DNA from: Urinicoccus sp. | GTDB taxonomy: Bacteria > Bacillota > Clostridia > Tissierellales > Peptoniphilaceae | DNA: 5,405 nucleotides | NCBI GenBank assembly: GCA_029983435.1 | Contig: JASBZN010000083.1 | Span: 1-5,405, forward strand | Direction: 5' to 3' | Part shown: positions 1-5,305 of the stretch, in pieces | Layout: the number at the start of each line of letters is the position of its first letter | Position numbering within the stretch: the stretch's first letter is position 1 | Program-made: the position numbers and the translations under genes | Notes under the pieces: model-generated | What the model saw: the letters and a program-made list of their open reading frames with translations, nothing else | Database searches by the model: none | What the model was told of the DNA's origin: nothing

Positions 1-537
1 AAAAAGGCTATTGACCTAGTGAAAGAGGGAAAGACAACTTGCATTGTTTCCACTGGAGATGCTGGCCTTTATGGCATGGCGGGCCCCATTTATGAGTTAG
101 GAAAAGGGATTGAAATTGAGGTGATACCTGGAGTTTCTGCAAATTTTGCAGCAGCGGCTGAGCTAGGAGCCCCTATTATGCATGACTATGCCTCTATTAG
201 CTTGTCTGACTTATTAACCCCGTGGGAAAGAATTGTAAAGAGGGTAAAATCTGCAGCAGAAGGAGACTTTGTTCTTACTATCTACAATCCAAGATCCAAA
301 GGAAGACCGGATCATCTTAAAAAAATTGTTGATATCTTATTAGAAATAAAGGACCCAAAAACTCCTGTGGGGATTGTAAAAAATGCTGGAAGACCAGGAA
401 CAGAAAAGGTCATTACCCAATTAGATCAAATTGATTATTCAATTGTGGATATGCACTCCTGCTTGATTATAGGGAACTCCAATACTTTTGTAAGGGATGG
501 TTGGATGATAACCCCTAGAGGATATGAAAATAAATGA
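1..537 (+). CDS. cobJ/cbiH: Precorrin-3B / cobalt-factor III C17-methyltransferase, C-terminal part (5' end outside window)
   Basis: This SAM-dependent enzyme of corrin-ring synthesis methylates C17 and contracts the ring. The frame is open from base 1, so the gene enters from the left; the GTG at 19 is an internal valine, not a start. The 178 residues seen cover the C-terminal three quarters or so of a family member of about 240 residues. Family hallmarks are STGDAGLYGMAG (window residues 17-28), VIPGVSANFAAAAELGAP (about 41-58), MHDYASISLSDLLTPW (60-75) and VLTIYNPRSKGR (81-92), with a TPRGY end. These fit the tetrapyrrole methylase fold and specifically the CobJ/CbiH branch. The stop codon overlaps the next gene's ATG (ATGA, 534-537), so the two are probably translationally coupled. 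CbiH (anaerobic, cobalt-early route) is more likely than CobJ given the apparent host, but that is inference: no gene that decides between the routes is in view. Confidence 0.95.
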   Translation, partial: KKAIDLVKEGKTTCIVSTGDAGLYGMAGPIYELGKGIEIEVIPGVSANFAAAAELGAPIMHDYASISLSDLLTPWERIVKRVKSAAEGDFVLTIYNPRSKGRPDHLKKIVDILLEIKDPKTPVGIVKNAGRPGTEKVITQLDQIDYSIVDMHSCLIIGNSNTFVRDGWMITPRGYENK

Positions 538-1259
538 TTTGGATATTGGGAGGCACGACAGAAGTTAATGAACTTTTAAAGGGAATTCAGGGTTTAGACC
601 ATGTGGTAACAGTGGCTACAGAAAGTGGAGCAGAAAGTACAGAATCTGAACATGTTATTGTAGGACGCTTGTCAAAAGACCAGATGATGGATTTTATTAA
701 AAAATATCAGATCGAAAAAATTGTAGATTTGACACATCCCTATGCAACGCTTGTTACAGAACAAGTGAAGGGAATTGCAAAGGAGAAGAATATTCCCTAT
801 TACCGATATATCCGTCCCGAAATCCATGAAGAAAATGGGTGTTTTGTCGGTTCTGTGCAAGAATGCTGTGACCTATTAAAAAAATTAAACAGCAAAACTG
901 TATTATTTACAACGGGGAGTAAGAACATCAAGGATTTTGAAAAAGCTCGAAAAGAAAACCGATTTATTTACCGGATTTTACCAACCCAAGAAAGTCTTCA
1001 ATTAGCTTTTGACCAGGACGTCTCTTATAAAGATATTATAGCCATGCTAGGTCCCTTTTCTATGGATTTAAACCTGGCTTTGTTTAAACAATACCAGGTT
1101 GACTACTGTATAATGAAAGAAAGTGGTAAGGAGGGGGGACAAGGAGAAAAAATACAAGCCTGCAAAGAGGCGGGAGTTTGCCCCATCATTATCAAAAGAA
1201 AAGATGAAGGGGATGGATATCATAACTTGGTAGAACTAATTGCGGACCTTAAAAACTAG
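534..1259 (+). CDS. cobK/cbiJ: Precorrin-6A / cobalt-precorrin-6A reductase
   Basis: This enzyme reduces the precorrin-6A-stage macrocycle with a nicotinamide cofactor and acts in the cytoplasm after the ring contraction done by the upstream gene's product. At 241 residues it is near the usual family length. Visible motifs are the N-terminal nucleotide-binding LGGTTE (5-10), VIVGRL (41-46), DLTHPYA (65-71, the family D-x-[ST]-H-P-[FY]-A signature), LFTTGSKNI (124-132), AMLGPFS followed by N180 (170-180), and KESGKEGGQGEKIQA (195-209, the K-x-SG-x-x-GG-x-x-EK signature near the end). The ATG at 534 overlaps the cobJ stop and has AGAGGA at 517-522 as a modest ribosome binding site 11 bases upstream. 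The glycine-rich stretch coded near 1126-1145 creates a strong Shine-Dalgarno look-alike inside the gene, with no start codon suitably placed after it. CbiJ rather than CobK is favoured only by the presumed anaerobic host. Confidence 0.93.
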   Translation: MIWILGGTTEVNELLKGIQGLDHVVTVATESGAESTESEHVIVGRLSKDQMMDFIKKYQIEKIVDLTHPYATLVTEQVKGIAKEKNIPYYRYIRPEIHEENGCFVGSVQECCDLLKKLNSKTVLFTTGSKNIKDFEKARKENRFIYRILPTQESLQLAFDQDVSYKDIIAMLGPFSMDLNLALFKQYQVDYCIMKESGKEGGQGEKIQACKEAGVCPIIIKRKDEGDGYHNLVELIADLKN

Positions 1260-1260
1260 A

Positions 1261-1266
1261 AAGGAG
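1261..1266 (+). promoter_or_regulatory. Ribosome binding site of cobT, supports the GTG start
   Basis: AAGGAG lies just after the cobK stop codon (TAG, 1257-1259) and ends 7 bases before GTG 1274. It is the best Shine-Dalgarno match in the cob genes of the window. It supports GTG as the true start and indicates independent ribosome loading on cobT in addition to read-through from cobK. Confidence 0.8.
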
Positions 1267-1273
1267 TCCAAAC

Positions 1274-2359
1274 GTGAATCAATTTGAAAATTTCCCACTA
1301 CATCCATTAAATGAAGAAGTTGCTAAAGAAGCAAGAGATATTTGGGATTCCAGAACCCATCCCGTAGGAAGCTTAGGGACCTTGGAAGAAATGACAATTC
1401 AGCTGGCTAAAATTACTGGTAAGCCAATGAATACTCTAGATAAAAAAGTTGTCATTGTCATGTCAGCAGACAATGGGATTGTCGAAGAAGATGTTAGTTC
1501 ATCTCCTCAAAAATTTACTTACATGCTAACAAATGCTATGGCTAAGGGAGAAACTGGAATTAGCAACCTTTGCGCCTTCCAAGGAAGTGATGTTGCTGTT
1601 GTGAATATTGGCATCATAAACTATGGACCTTATGAAGATAATGTCATTCAGAAATTGGTAAGAGAAGGAAGTAATAATTTTATTAAAGAACCAGCCTTAA
1701 CTTTGGAAGAGGTTTACCAAGGTATTCAAGTGGGAATAGAAGTGGCGGAAGATTATATTAATCGAGGCTATAAAATTCTTGGGACTGGAGAGCTAGGCAT
1801 TGGGAATACAACAACCTCTTCGGCTGTTTTGGCAGCTCTATCCAGATATGAAGTGGAAGATTGCGTAGGTCTTGGGGGAGGAATCACCAACAAGCAATTA
1901 CAAAATAAAGTCAATGTCATAAAAAAAGCCATCGAAAAATATGATCTTTATAATAAAGATGTTTTTGAAGTCCTATCTTGTGTAGGAGGGTTAGACATTT
2001 GTGGCTTAATAGGGGTCTTTTTAGCTGGAGCAAAACATGGAGTTCCTGTTGTGATTGATGGGATTATCAGCGTCGTGGCAGCGATTTGCGCAGATACCAT
2101 TGCACCAGGAGCTAGGGAATTTTTCTTTGCTTCCCACTTATCAAAAGAAAAAGCAGCCATTGCTTGCCTTGAAATGCTTGGGAAAGAACCCTTGGTTCAC
2201 TTAAATATGAGATTAGGAGAAGGATCTGGTTGCCCCTTTACTTTTACTATTTTTGATCATGCGCTTTATGCAATGAAAAATATGGGAACCTTTGAAACCA
2301 ATTCTATCCAACCGAAGGTCCAAGTAAATATTCGTGACATCGACGGAGTAAGAAGATGA
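1274..2359 (+). CDS. cobT: Nicotinate-nucleotide:5,6-dimethylbenzimidazole phosphoribosyltransferase
   Basis: CobT transfers phosphoribosyl from nicotinate mononucleotide to the lower-ligand base (classically 5,6-dimethylbenzimidazole), giving the alpha-riboside 5'-phosphate used for the nucleotide loop. The protein has 361 residues, about the length of Salmonella CobT. Seen are RTHPVGSLGTLEE (27-39, where many homologues read LTKPxGSLGxLE), MSADNGIVEEDVSSSPQ (63-79), GTGELGIGNTTTSSAV (170-185), VGLGGGI (198-204), REFFFASHLS (281-290) and the catalytic LGEGSG loop with Glu316 (314-319). By motif position Glu316 matches the Salmonella general base Glu317. The start is GTG with AAGGAG 7 bases upstream. 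Its TGA overlaps the cobU ATG (ATGA, 2356-2359). Whether the physiological base is dimethylbenzimidazole or another benzimidazole, purine or phenolic base cannot be told from this sequence, and no base-synthesis gene is in view. Confidence 0.95.
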   Translation: MNQFENFPLHPLNEEVAKEARDIWDSRTHPVGSLGTLEEMTIQLAKITGKPMNTLDKKVVIVMSADNGIVEEDVSSSPQKFTYMLTNAMAKGETGISNLCAFQGSDVAVVNIGIINYGPYEDNVIQKLVREGSNNFIKEPALTLEEVYQGIQVGIEVAEDYINRGYKILGTGELGIGNTTTSSAVLAALSRYEVEDCVGLGGGITNKQLQNKVNVIKKAIEKYDLYNKDVFEVLSCVGGLDICGLIGVFLAGAKHGVPVVIDGIISVVAAICADTIAPGAREFFFASHLSKEKAAIACLEMLGKEPLVHLNMRLGEGSGCPFTFTIFDHALYAMKNMGTFETNSIQPKVQVNIRDIDGVRR

Positions 2360-2895
2360 TTACATTAATTACAGGAGGAGCTAGAAGCGGTAAATCTACC
2401 TTTGCGGAAGCTATGCTAGAGGGAAAAGATGACGTGACTTATATTGCCACCTCCCAGGTTTTTGATGAAGAGATGGAAGATCGGGTAAAAAAGCATAAAA
2501 GTCGTCGGCCAAAGGAATGGAAGACTTGGGAAAGTCCTTTTGAATTAAAAAATTGCCCTTATAAAAATGGCAATTATCTAGTGGACTGCTTGACTTTGTT
2601 TACTAGCAATCATCTTTTTAAGGTTTTAAAAGATGGAGACCATGTTTCTCCTAGTATGCAGGAAGAGATTGAAGAAAATATTAAGAATGAGATTTTTCAA
2701 ATTTGCCAAGAAGCGAGACGGTCCAAAGCCAATTTAATTTTAGTAACCAATGAAGTGGGCTCCAGTATTGTACCAGACAATCATATTTCTCGTGTCTTTC
2801 GAGATATTCAAGGTCGAATAAATCAATATAGTGGAAGTTTGGCAGATAAGGTTTATCTTGTCGTTTGTGGACAAGGAGTTCTGATAAAACAATGA
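2356..2895 (+). CDS. cobU: Adenosylcobinamide kinase / adenosylcobinamide-phosphate guanylyltransferase
   Basis: This bifunctional enzyme phosphorylates adenosylcobinamide and then adds GMP to give adenosylcobinamide-GDP, the acceptor for CobS. The 179 residues match the usual length of about 180. The P-loop GGARSGKS is at 7-14. The region VKKHKSRRPKEWKTWE (44-59) contains His47, in the position of the histidine that Salmonella CobU guanylylates (His46). LVDCLTLFTSN (75-85) is the Walker B-like strand, LVTNEVGSSIVPDN (129-142) is the family signature, and SRVFRDIQGRINQ (145-157) and ADKVYLVVCG (163-172) complete the fold. The final residues CGQGVLIKQ diverge from the common G-[LI]-P-x-x-[IL]-K ending, but this is unlikely to matter for catalysis. 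The ATG at 2356 overlaps the cobT stop, with GGAG at 2345-2348 seven bases upstream; the TGA overlaps the cobS ATG. Confidence 0.95.
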   Translation: MITLITGGARSGKSTFAEAMLEGKDDVTYIATSQVFDEEMEDRVKKHKSRRPKEWKTWESPFELKNCPYKNGNYLVDCLTLFTSNHLFKVLKDGDHVSPSMQEEIEENIKNEIFQICQEARRSKANLILVTNEVGSSIVPDNHISRVFRDIQGRINQYSGSLADKVYLVVCGQGVLIKQ

Positions 2896-3605
2896 AGCCA
2901 TTTATTTTAGCAATGCAATTTTTAACGAGTTTTTATCTTCCAGTTGCTGTGGACTTTACAGATGAAAATTTGCGAAAGAGTGTTTTCTTTTTTCCCTGGA
3001 TAGGGGTTATTTTAGGCTACCTTCTTTACTTTATCTCTAGCTTTTTTAAGAACCAGGCTATTAAAGGTCTTGTCTTACTGATTCTCTGGCTTGTTTTTAC
3101 GGGAGCCATGCACTTAGATGGCCTCAGTGATACAGCAGATGGATTTTTTGCTAGAAAAGACAGAGAGAAAACCCTTGAAATTATGAAAGATTCTAGAATA
3201 GGAGCCTTTGGAGTTATTTCTCTTGTTCTTGTTTTACTTACAAAATATGTTCTATTGACACAAATTGATTTAAATCCAACAACTCTAGCAGGGGTTTTAG
3301 GGGGGGCTCGATTGTCAAATGCTTTTGTTATCGGTTTAGTTCCTTCGGCAAGACCAGATGGCATGGGGAAAATGCTCCAACAAACAAAGCCACTTCCCTA
3401 TATTTTGGTATCAGCACTTTTATTTATTATTTTCCTATTTTTAATGGACAAAAGCTTGTTTCTAGTCCTTCTAGGTCAAATGCTTATTGTGGGACTAATG
3501 GTTTTCGTATCAATCAAGAAAATAAAAGGCGTTACAGGAGATATTTATGGTGCGGATGTTGAGATTGCAGAAGCCTTTGGCTTATTACTTATAGGATTGA
3601 TGTAG
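2892..3605 (+). CDS. cobS: Adenosylcobinamide-GDP ribazoletransferase (cobalamin synthase), membrane protein
   Basis: CobS is the integral membrane enzyme that joins adenosylcobinamide-GDP with alpha-ribazole (phosphate), completing the cobamide. The open frame extends back to a TTG at 2865 inside cobU. The start is set at ATG 2892, which overlaps the cobU stop (ATGA), has AAGGAG at 2873-2878, and gives the family's typical N-terminus MKPFILAMQFLTSF; the protein is then 237 residues. Hallmarks are HLDGLSDTADG (74-84), REKTLEIMKDSRIGAFG (91-107), a GLVPSARPDGMG stretch (148-159) and GVTGDIYGADVEIAEAFG (213-230). The Asp-rich first motif is the likely metal and pyrophosphate site. Hydrophobic, probably membrane-spanning segments lie at about 30-52, 56-73, 105-122, 169-185 and 189-208, with a hydrophobic C-terminus. 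The spacing from the Shine-Dalgarno sequence (13 bases) is long, so coupling with cobU translation is likely. Confidence 0.94.
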   Translation: MKPFILAMQFLTSFYLPVAVDFTDENLRKSVFFFPWIGVILGYLLYFISSFFKNQAIKGLVLLILWLVFTGAMHLDGLSDTADGFFARKDREKTLEIMKDSRIGAFGVISLVLVLLTKYVLLTQIDLNPTTLAGVLGGARLSNAFVIGLVPSARPDGMGKMLQQTKPLPYILVSALLFIIFLFLMDKSLFLVLLGQMLIVGLMVFVSIKKIKGVTGDIYGADVEIAEAFGLLLIGLM

Positions 3606-3606
3606 A

Positions 3607-4167
3607 ATGAAAATTTATTTAATTCGTCATGGGCAAAGTCAAGGAAATAAACTCGGGAAATACGCAAAAGAAGATGTTCCCTTAACAGAAGAGGGCTTTA
3701 AAAGTTTAGAGGCTTTAGCTAGTCATCCTCCAAAGGGGAGACTTTTTGTTAGCCCTGCTAAAAGAGCTATTCAGACAGCAGAGGGTATTTTTGGACAAAG
3801 AGGGACTATAGAAAAACGTCTTTTAGAAATCTCCTATGGTCTCTTTGAAGGGTTGACTTTTCAAGAAGCTCAGGAAATATATCCTCAAGAAATGAAGAAT
3901 TGGATAGACAACCCCTATACAGGTTGCCCACCAGAAGGGGAGTCTATTGAAAGCTTAATGAAGAGGGTTGAGGGCTTGCTAAAAAACTGGCAAGATCTAG
4001 GAACAGATGTTATAGGTGTTACACATGAGGGGGTTATTCGAGCTTTTATGGCCCTCACCTTAGGGTATCAAGATGCTTATTTTAAGTTCTATATAGAAAA
4101 TGCTTCGATGGTAACCTTGAATTATCAAGAAAACTTCCATCAAATCTTACAAATTAATTACAAATAA
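3607..4167 (+). CDS. cobC: Alpha-ribazole phosphatase, histidine phosphatase (phosphoglycerate-mutase-like) family
   Basis: This cytoplasmic histidine phosphatase would remove the 5'-phosphate from alpha-ribazole phosphate or from cobalamin 5'-phosphate, the last nucleotide-loop step. The 186 residues carry the full active site: LIRHGQS (5-11) with nucleophile His8 and Arg7, Arg53 in SPAKRAIQTA (49-58), the acid residue Glu74 in LLEISYGLFEG (72-82), and the second histidine His140 in VTHEGVIRA (138-146). PPEGESIESLMKRV (108-121) is also typical. Sequence alone cannot fully separate CobC from other small phosphatases of this family; the position one base after cobS, following cobT and cobU, is what makes the assignment strong. 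Only a weak AGGA (3593-3596) precedes the ATG, so translation probably depends on ribosomes finishing cobS. No U-tract terminator follows the stop codon. Confidence 0.88.
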   Translation: MKIYLIRHGQSQGNKLGKYAKEDVPLTEEGFKSLEALASHPPKGRLFVSPAKRAIQTAEGIFGQRGTIEKRLLEISYGLFEGLTFQEAQEIYPQEMKNWIDNPYTGCPPEGESIESLMKRVEGLLKNWQDLGTDVIGVTHEGVIRAFMALTLGYQDAYFKFYIENASMVTLNYQENFHQILQINYK

Positions 4168-4179
4168 GTAACAAATTGT
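4147..4179 (+). repeat. Three imperfect 11-bp tandem repeats at the cobC end
   Basis: TTACAAATTAA (4147-4157), TTACAAATAAG (4158-4168) and TAACAAATTGT (4169-4179) follow each other without gaps and share the core [TA]ACAAAT at exactly 11-bp spacing, about one helical turn. A related TTACAATAA recurs at 4199-4207. The first copy and most of the second are the last codons and stop of cobC, so part of the likeness may come from codon use in AT-rich DNA. No known binding factor is recognised. Confidence 0.45.
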
Positions 4180-4202
4180 CATTTTTACGAACAATCTGTT
4201 AC
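4168..4202. repeat. Inverted repeat between cobC and the SLH gene (possible operator)
   Basis: GTAACA-A-ATTGT (4168-4179) is matched in inverse by ACAAT-C-TGTTAC (4191-4202), giving 11 paired positions and one mismatch around an 11-base centre. It starts immediately after the cobC stop codon. No U-tract follows on either strand, so it does not look like an intrinsic terminator. It spans the candidate -35 box and reaches into the candidate -10 box of the following gene, as an operator for a dimeric repressor would. It could instead be a hairpin protecting the 3' end of the cob transcript. The sequence shows the dyad; the role is inference. Confidence 0.6.
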
Positions 4203-4205
4203 AAT
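4176..4205 (+). promoter_or_regulatory. Candidate sigma-A promoter of the SLH gene
   Basis: TTGTCA (4176-4181) and TACAAT (4200-4205) each differ from the -35 and -10 consensus at one base and are 18 bases apart. It is the best promoter-like pair between the cob operon and the SLH gene. One difficulty is that transcription would begin around 4210-4214, right at the Shine-Dalgarno sequence (4210-4216), giving almost no leader. The true promoter may therefore lie further upstream within cobC, or the gene may be reached by read-through. Confidence 0.4.
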
Positions 4206-4209
4206 AATG

Positions 4210-4216
4210 AAGGAGG
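4210..4216 (+). promoter_or_regulatory. Ribosome binding site that sets the TTG start of the SLH gene
   Basis: AAGGAGG ends 8 bases before TTG 4225, an ideal distance. The ATG at 4207 lies just upstream of this site and overlaps nothing that could serve as its own ribosome binding site. This favours TTG 4225 as the start. Confidence 0.85.
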
Positions 4217-4224
4217 TTGATAAT

Positions 4225-5187
4225 TTGAAAAAAATATATAGAAGAATTATTCTTATCCTTTGTTTACTCATCTGCACCCCCATTCAAATCTATGGGAAAG
4301 AAGGCCTACAAAAGCCAACGCATTTAAATATATCACTAAAAAAGAATGAGGAAAAAGAATATAATCAATTTATTTTATCTTGGGTTAATCCAAAGTCTAT
4401 TCAAGATAAGGTGAAGAAAAATATACCTGTTAGTATAGAGGTAGATTTAAAGAATAACGGAAACCCTTGGCATTCAGATTCCAAGCAGCCCTTAATGGTG
4501 ACTCCTTTTGAAGGGGGAAAAAAGAGTAAGGTTGTTTTAGATGAAAATAGCTTTGCCACTGTAAAGGAATTTAACGCCTTTTTGTCTAATTATTCTTTTC
4601 GAGTTCGCTACCGGATAGGAGAGGAAACATCTCCATTTTCATCGTATGTTAGCGTGGGTTTAAGACCGACTTTAAAAAATGTTAGTTCCTGGGCCTTAAA
4701 CTCTTTAAATCAAGCCAACAAACTGGGACTCGTTCCAAACAGTGTAAAGAGTAATTTGAAAGCACCTATTACTCGGGAAGAGTTTGCTCATGTTTTAATT
4801 TTGACCTATGAGAAAAAAGCAGGTAAGGTTGCAAGTATTAATAACGATGGTTTTCTTGATGCAAAACAAGCCCACATATTAAAAGCGAAGAGCTTGGGAT
4901 TAATTGCAGGGCAAGGAAACAATCGATTTAATCCAAAAGGAAAAATAACACGAGAAGAAATGGCAGTAATGATAAATAAGCTAACGGACCTATTGGGACA
5001 AAAGGCAAGTGGGTCTAAAATTGACTTTAAGGATGCAAGTGAAATTTCATCCTGGTCTAAAGATAGTGTAGATAAAGTTACATCTATGGGACTAATAAAA
5101 GGTTCTGATGGAAAATTTATGCCAAAGAAAAATACATCCCGACAAGAAGCTCTAATTGTAGCTTATGGACTTCTAGATTTAAAATAA
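4225..5187 (+). CDS. Secreted S-layer homology (SLH) domain protein, function unknown
   Basis: With the TTG start the protein has 320 residues and begins MKKIYRRIILILCLLICTP, a basic then hydrophobic Sec signal peptide ending near Gly24. It is probably not a lipoprotein, because LLIC lacks the small residues of a lipobox. Residues about 31-147 are beta-rich with alternating hydrophobics (FILSWVNP, VSIEVDL, YSFRVRYRIGEE...SPFSSYVSVG) and resemble a fibronectin-III-type fold; this is a weak guess. Three SLH motifs follow at about 150-197, 208-256 and 267-320, with the binding cores ITREE (182-186), ITREE (241-245) and a diverged TSRQE (304-308). Triple SLH modules normally anchor proteins to pyruvylated secondary cell wall polymers. 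No catalytic motif is seen. The upstream ATG at 4207 would add six residues ahead of the signal peptide and precedes the Shine-Dalgarno site. A hairpin terminator follows the stop codon. Its closeness to the cob operon may be chance. Confidence 0.85.
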   Translation: MKKIYRRIILILCLLICTPIQIYGKEGLQKPTHLNISLKKNEEKEYNQFILSWVNPKSIQDKVKKNIPVSIEVDLKNNGNPWHSDSKQPLMVTPFEGGKKSKVVLDENSFATVKEFNAFLSNYSFRVRYRIGEETSPFSSYVSVGLRPTLKNVSSWALNSLNQANKLGLVPNSVKSNLKAPITREEFAHVLILTYEKKAGKVASINNDGFLDAKQAHILKAKSLGLIAGQGNNRFNPKGKITREEMAVMINKLTDLLGQKASGSKIDFKDASEISSWSKDSVDKVTSMGLIKGSDGKFMPKKNTSRQEALIVAYGLLDLK

Positions 5188-5203
5188 AAATTGTAGAGAT
5201 AAG

Positions 5204-5235
5204 ATCGAGCAAATAAAAAGTTTTGCTCGATTTTT
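5204..5235 (+). terminator. Rho-independent terminator of the SLH gene
   Basis: ATCGAGCAAA (5204-5213) pairs perfectly with TTTGCTCGAT (5222-5231) around an 8-base loop, followed by further Ts to 5235 and another T run shortly after. It begins 17 bases after the SLH stop codon. Only the + strand has a T tail, so it serves the rightward transcript. Confidence 0.85.
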
Positions 5236-5255
5236 CATTTTAGGAAAGTCAAGGT

Positions 5256-5297
5256 AAAAAAGGAATCCATGGGGCCTTCCCCATGGATTCCTTTTTT
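5256..5297. terminator. Bidirectional terminator between the convergent SLH gene and glmS
   Basis: The arm AAAAAAGGAATCCATGGGG (5256-5274) is perfectly complementary to 5279-5297, a 19-bp stem with a four-base CCTT loop. The A6 and T6 ends make a U-tract in both directions. It ends 8 bases beyond the glmS stop codon, so it is the main terminator of glmS and a back-up for the SLH gene. Confidence 0.92.
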
Positions 5298-5305
5298 AAG
5301 AAAAG

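Noticed and set aside
672..860. Open frame on the - strand inside cobK (62 codons)
   Set aside because: It lies wholly antisense to a well-supported gene, has low-complexity content rich in Phe, Ile and Cys, and no ribosome binding site or family likeness was seen.
1099..1139. TATAAT (1109-1114) followed by AAGGAGGGGGG (1128-1138) inside cobK, looking like an internal promoter and ribosome binding site
   Set aside because: No -35 box lies at proper spacing (TTGACT at 1099 is only 4 bases away), no start codon is suitably placed after the Shine-Dalgarno look-alike, and the G-run is explained by the conserved SGKEGGQGEK coding sequence.
1948..2160. Open frame on the - strand inside cobT (70 codons)
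   Set aside because: It is antisense to conserved CobT sequence, and its composition is what the complement of CobT codons would give.
2865..2891. Upstream extension of cobS to TTG 2865
   Set aside because: It would add MWTRSSDKT, which is unlike CobS N-termini, and would overlap cobU by 31 bases. ATG 2892 has the ATGA overlap seen at other junctions and the typical MKPF start.
3026..3364. Open frame on the - strand inside cobS (112 codons)
   Set aside because: It is antisense to the conserved CobS motifs (HLDGLSDTADG, DSRIGAFG), so it is a shadow frame without its own signals.
4225..4320. SLH protein as a lipoprotein because of Cys in the signal peptide
   Set aside because: The residues before the candidate Cys are LLI, lacking the Gly, Ala or Ser required just before the Cys in a lipobox.
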